Origin: Drosophila pseudoobscura
Taxonomy: Eukaryota; Arthropoda; Insecta; Diptera; Drosophilidae
Reading direction: 5' to 3'
Assembly: GCF_009870125.1 (NCBI RefSeq)
Contig: NC_046679.1
Location: 12,090,001 to 12,154,000, forward strand
Length of the DNA: 64,000 bases
Below are positions 59,584-64,000 of this stretch, one piece after another. Position numbers and translations under genes: made by a program. Position 1 is the first letter of the stretch, and every line of letters begins with the position of its first letter. The notes below the pieces were generated by a model, which saw nothing but the letters and a program-made list of their open reading frames with translations, searched no databases and was not told the DNA's origin.

Positions 59584-62500
59584 CATGGCTTGCAACGCGC
59601 ACTGATCAAGATTTTATGTCGGTAACAAGTTTTTTCAAGTGATGTGATGCTGAATTTGTGTCCGATTTAGTGTGTTCCCAATAAATCCTATGATCTGAAT
59701 AGTTGTTATTCGCTTAAATGTACTAAAAACCTGCTCATAAATGTAGGAACTAATCGAACTTTTCAGCTCAAAAAATTACCTCTGACCGTATGAGGAGTGA
59801 CTAAAGCGTACAATATAGAAGTATACCTATTTATGAGTGTCCATTAACGGAACTCTGCTGAATTTTGTCCAAAGCTAATAATGAAATTACAAAAACAATG
59901 AAAGTTATAGTTTTAAAGTGATGGAGGGAAAAGGGGACCGGGGGGCATAAATTTCCTGATGAAATCGCAAAGTTTGAAAGGCAAGCACGTAGCGACATTC
60001 AGGACGCGGCCACGACCACGATACGGATCCGGCTATGGACGTGTGCCAAAATGGACGAGAGCACATACGCCCGTACACCCACACACCCACAAACACACAC
60101 AGGCATGTGAAAACCGGGCACGTAATTGGCTATTAACAGCGACCGCTCCACAAAGGACTAACACCTTTTTTTGTTCTGTTATGCGTAGATATGGTTATTG
60201 TTTGCTAAAATGGAGAAATTGAATTAAAAAGTGCGAAAATTGAGTGAGAACTTGCTGAAATCGTGTTAAAATAATGAGCAGCACCCCGCAGCGCATACGC
60301 ACACGGCCATGGATACGCCGGACTAAGCATAAATGTAAAATTAATTGTATTTGCATTTTGAACATATGTTTTAATGGCTTTCCACGTGCCGAGCGACGCT
60401 GATTTAATTGCGGCAAGCGACGGGCCGGAGGGCCTCCGAGCACGATATAAAAATAATCCCAATAAAATGCATTTTTCATGTCAAACGCCTGAGCTGGCGG
60501 AATAACCTGAATGCACGCACAGGACTTTACGGAATTGCATGCAAACAAACCGAGCAGCACCACTGGCTGCCACGCACATGCGGTCCTGCTGCAGTCCAAA
60601 AATGTGACGACACCCCAGCCGTGTGGAGTGTGGCGTGTGGGGTGGTGGGGAGGTGGCACAAAGACGTGGCAGCACTCGCACTCTGTCATGATGTAATAAG
60701 GAAAACAAAACAACATTTTCAATAAAACTAATCAAATAGTCGAGTGGAAAACAGTCAAAGCCGTTTGGCAACCAAGCTTCAAGCCACAAACAGAGAGTGC
60801 TGGAGTCCATCAACAGCGGGGGCTGGAGCTGGGGCAGAGCTCAGAGAGTACAAATCAGCTAACAACTGAAGCATTTGACTAAACAAGTAGACCGCTGACG
60901 AACGGCCCCACAGCTGGGGCCCTGGGGTCGGTCTCGGGCTTTTGGCTTTGAGAAAGGACATTTTCCTTGGCCGCAAATTCAATTTATTGCAGTCTTAAAG
61001 AGCCAGGCCACAGCCAGCAACGGGATAACGGCATAAAGCAATAAAGCACTAAAAAGGATTATCTCCCCGCTCCCTGGGGCAGCAACAGTTCCTTCCTGAG
61101 TCCCCAGCCAAGTTACTGCCACAAGCAAAGAGTCAAGCAAAAGTCAGCCAAAGTTGCACTGTGCCCGCTGATAGCGAGCAAAAAATAACTTTTGTAACTA
61201 AACAAAAAAAAAAATTTAAGCTAAGGGGAATATAATGATACATAACAAATGCAATTCTTAAATGCTGGGAAAGTTCTCTGCGGCCTTACGCCTGACATTA
61301 CTTATACAAATTGCTGCCAGCCCCTCAAGTGGTTCAATTAATTGGAGCTCAGGCAAAGGCATAATGACAGCCCACTGCGAACTTCCCATACACGAGGCAG
61401 AGCCCTTAATAATAATATCCATCTATATATTTCCCTGCATGCATTATGCAGACCTTGTGGGGTAAACGCCTTCATCGATGCCACAACAAAAGCCGGCAAC
61501 GAGTGTGTCTCAAGAGCGAATTAGGGATGAGTGCGTGATCACATTCAGGGGATAGACAAGTCACTGCAAAGGGCAGAACTATTGTATCAAACTAGTACCA
61601 AATCGATTCCAAATTGGCTCAGAATTCGTATTTTCATTTGAGAGGAGTGTCTCATTTGCTAAGCGCCGCATTTATTGATGAATTTAAATTTAAATTAAAC
61701 CGAAACAGTATTGCATTCATATATAGAGTTCGATTTAGAACTTAAAGTCATCCCTTATGAAGTCACTAAAGAAATTAAGAAATTCCTTAATTATACATAC
61801 AATCCTCAGGAAACAGCAATAAAAAACGAAATCCAGTAACCGTGAAATTCGCTATTTTGTAATAAACTCATGCCAAAGGCCGCATCACTGTTCATCCAAA
61901 TATATGTGAGTGCACGTACGTTGTACGTATGCAAATATGTGTGTGGGTGTGCCAGTCTGTCTGCCCAGAACTCTCAATCTCTACCGCGCACAAATGTAGG
62001 CAACAAAAAGCGGCGGCACCGTTGTTTGCTGCCATTGTTGCCGTCTGCCTGCTTTCAACGCTTGACGCCAACGCACTTAGGCCCTACCTCACACACACAC
62101 ACATACACTGTGGCTGTGTATATGCACGCATACAAATGCATCATATCTTGACTCATTAACAGCCCCACAGCGTCTCCCGACGCGACGCAGCGTTCTAAAA
62201 AGCGTTCCAGAACAGAGATTACTTTGCCTGATACCCTGATTCCCGAGTACTCTGCTGGGCCTCAGTGTTATGTGCTCTGTGCTCGGTGCTCGGTGCTCGG
62301 CGCTCAATGCTCAGTTTAGTAGGTGACACCAATGCGCGAAGGTGTTGCCGTTGCCGTGGCTGTTGCTGCCACACATCGTCTGGCCTATATAGGCGCTCCC
62401 GGCTCCCGGCTGCCGCTGCCCCTGCCCGTGCACACTCGATGCAGTGCAGCAGACTGCGTGCACTTGACGCTATTGCTCCACATTTCTTCCGGCCATGAGA

Positions 62501-64000
62501 GTGTGTGCACCCCTACCCATGTGTGTGGTTTTTTTTCTTTGTTAACAGGTATTCGAAGAGTATATTCGCGTAGATGTATTTAACCGGCAGGAAAAGGAAG
62601 CCATTCCGACCCTGCTCGGCGAACCTGTCTGTGGAGAACCTTTGAATTCTGGGGACTATTAAAGCCTTTACAAAGTCGGCGCACCAGGTAACCTGTAGTC
62701 GACCATGGATTTCGTAATAGTTTTCCCTTTTTTTTGTGGGAGTGTGTGTGCGATCTGTCCCCTTCCCCAATGACACTCTGGGGGTGTGCCATTAGTGTCG
62801 CGGTGCGTTGCCATAAAAAAGTTGAGCCAAGTAAGTTAAAACAATTCGCACGCTGCGTGCCGCGAGCTGAGTGGAGCGTGTTTCTTTGATATGCTGGGGC
62901 TGCCACCACCTCCTTGTAAAGTTTTCATCTACCATCTACAATCCACCATCTCCGAACTTTGCGGACAAATCCGAGAGCTGAAAATGTTCTTTTCTTACAC
63001 GTAATTATGCAAAAGTTAAAAGCAACCATCATCGACTTCTCCTTAGTCGCAGTCGCCATCGGAGTCCCTCTCAGGAATCCCCCACCTCCATTCCCAAGAT
63101 CGCTGACGTCTCGCCAGGCAGTCAGCGAGGCGGAAAATCAGTCAGCACTTGAGCTGTCGTTGTCGCGTTAAATTATGCAAAAAGGCAACGCAATGCAACG
63201 CGACATGCGACATGCGACGAGGAGCAGTGCAGAAAAAGAAGGAAGGAAGAGTTCATTAAAAAAGCTGAGCTCGCATTGGTCACTCCACCGAGTGTTTACT
63301 GTTATTGCTGTTGCTGTTGGGGTAATCGTACCGTTCCGGGCGCCATAATTGCGGCTGAGAAATGGGCCCGGAGCTCGCCACAGCCCGTCTTGCATGCGGA
63401 AAGCGGCTCAAATGTGTTTGCCACTTGATGCCAATTGGTTGGAAATTGCGTAAACACACGTCAAGTGGGTGTGGGTGTGGTGTGGTCGGGGAAGTGGGCT
63501 CTGTCCAGCTATGTAAGCATTTAATTGCAAGTGACTTCAAGTGTTGGTCGATTTGATGGGCAGGAAATAATGAGCCGTTTGTGATTACATCAACAGAATC
63601 GGCACAATCAGAGGGATTAGCAGGATTGCTGGTTAATTTGCAGGAATTTATATTTCATGTGGGTGAGCGATTGGTATTGCAATTGTAATGGCAATGCCTA
63701 AAGCGATACTAATTTGAATACTATCCTGAAAGCGATTGATAAGCGATAAGCGAGCCTTCGGCCGACGAGAGCTCATCCGACAGAGAACCTTGAACTTAAA
63801 GGCACATTTTTGAAACTGTTAATGGGCGAGGCCATCTATCATTTGGGCCCGTCCAGCCCCGGGCTGTCTGCGGAGAGCGTTTGGTTCGAAATCGGCGGCT
63901 CTTGTCGCCTCGTTATGTGTTGGGGGCAATTGGCTGGCACTTTAAGCGACAAGCCGGCACTTAATTACATGTGTAGTCCAGTCCGTTCGTGGCATGTCCT
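59584..64000. other. Gene-free stretch to the window end
   Basis: No complete gene. It contains a CACACACCCACAAACACACA run (60075-60100), a CA run (62091-62106), a GTGCTCGGTGCTCGG repeat (62270-62305), and GC-rich blocks separated by AT-rich ones. Nothing suggests conserved coding exons. Confidence 0.5.
62270..62305. repeat. GTGCTCG tandem repeat
   Basis: About five imperfect GTGCTCG/GTGCTCT units. Confidence 0.8.

Overview
The window looks like Drosophila nuclear DNA, most likely from the obscura group. The evidence is short introns with consensus splice sites, TATA/TCAGT initiator and DRE (TATCGATA) core-promoter motifs, abundant CA/GT/CAG/GAGA simple repeats, and several copies of the DINE-1/mini-me (Helentron-type) interspersed repeat with its (GTCY)n microsatellite. 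The genus is well supported; the species group is an inference from the form of the repeat. No bacterial, viral or organellar genes, tRNA, rRNA or CRISPR were seen.

Layout. 1-4.15 kb: non-coding, with one DINE-1 fragment. 4.15-5.4 kb: two very small single-membrane-segment protein genes on the + strand, each behind its own TATA/initiator. 5.4-10.5 kb: non-coding, with a long DINE-1 element at 6.56-7.69 kb and an orphan Motif-1 (M1BP) site at 9.43 kb. 10.58-11.54 kb: a three-exon C2H2 zinc-finger gene on the - strand. 12.24-13.19 kb: a three-exon gene on the + strand for an unrecognised 168-residue protein; its promoter carries a DRE and its second intron carries a DINE-1 copy. 14.17-15.18 kb: an intronless gene for a 338-residue torsin-like AAA+ protein with one membrane segment. 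From 15.2 kb to the end, almost 49 kb, I find no convincing full-length gene. This desert alternates AT-rich blocks with GC-richer blocks holding GAGA, CA/GT and CAG-type repeats, as in large introns or regulatory domains of Drosophila developmental genes. A few isolated splice-donor or exon-like signals (32.15, 41.4, 47.58 and 55.65 kb) could be small exons of a gene whose body lies outside the window or is scattered through it.

The most unusual structural feature is at 24.2-27.5 kb. Two unrelated segments, A and B, each occur twice in opposite orientation, in the order A, B, spacer, inverted A, inverted B. That is the order expected from a small inversion made through staggered breaks, which leaves inverted duplications at both ends. 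A second structural feature is a family of short GTTAAC/YAACNG-rich clusters, one of them a roughly 24-bp tandem array at 59.45-59.56 kb, spread over the desert.

The five genes do not form an evident pathway. The three clear genes at 10.6-15.2 kb are compact neighbours separated by DINE-1 remnants, and the two tiny membrane genes may be diverged tandem relatives.
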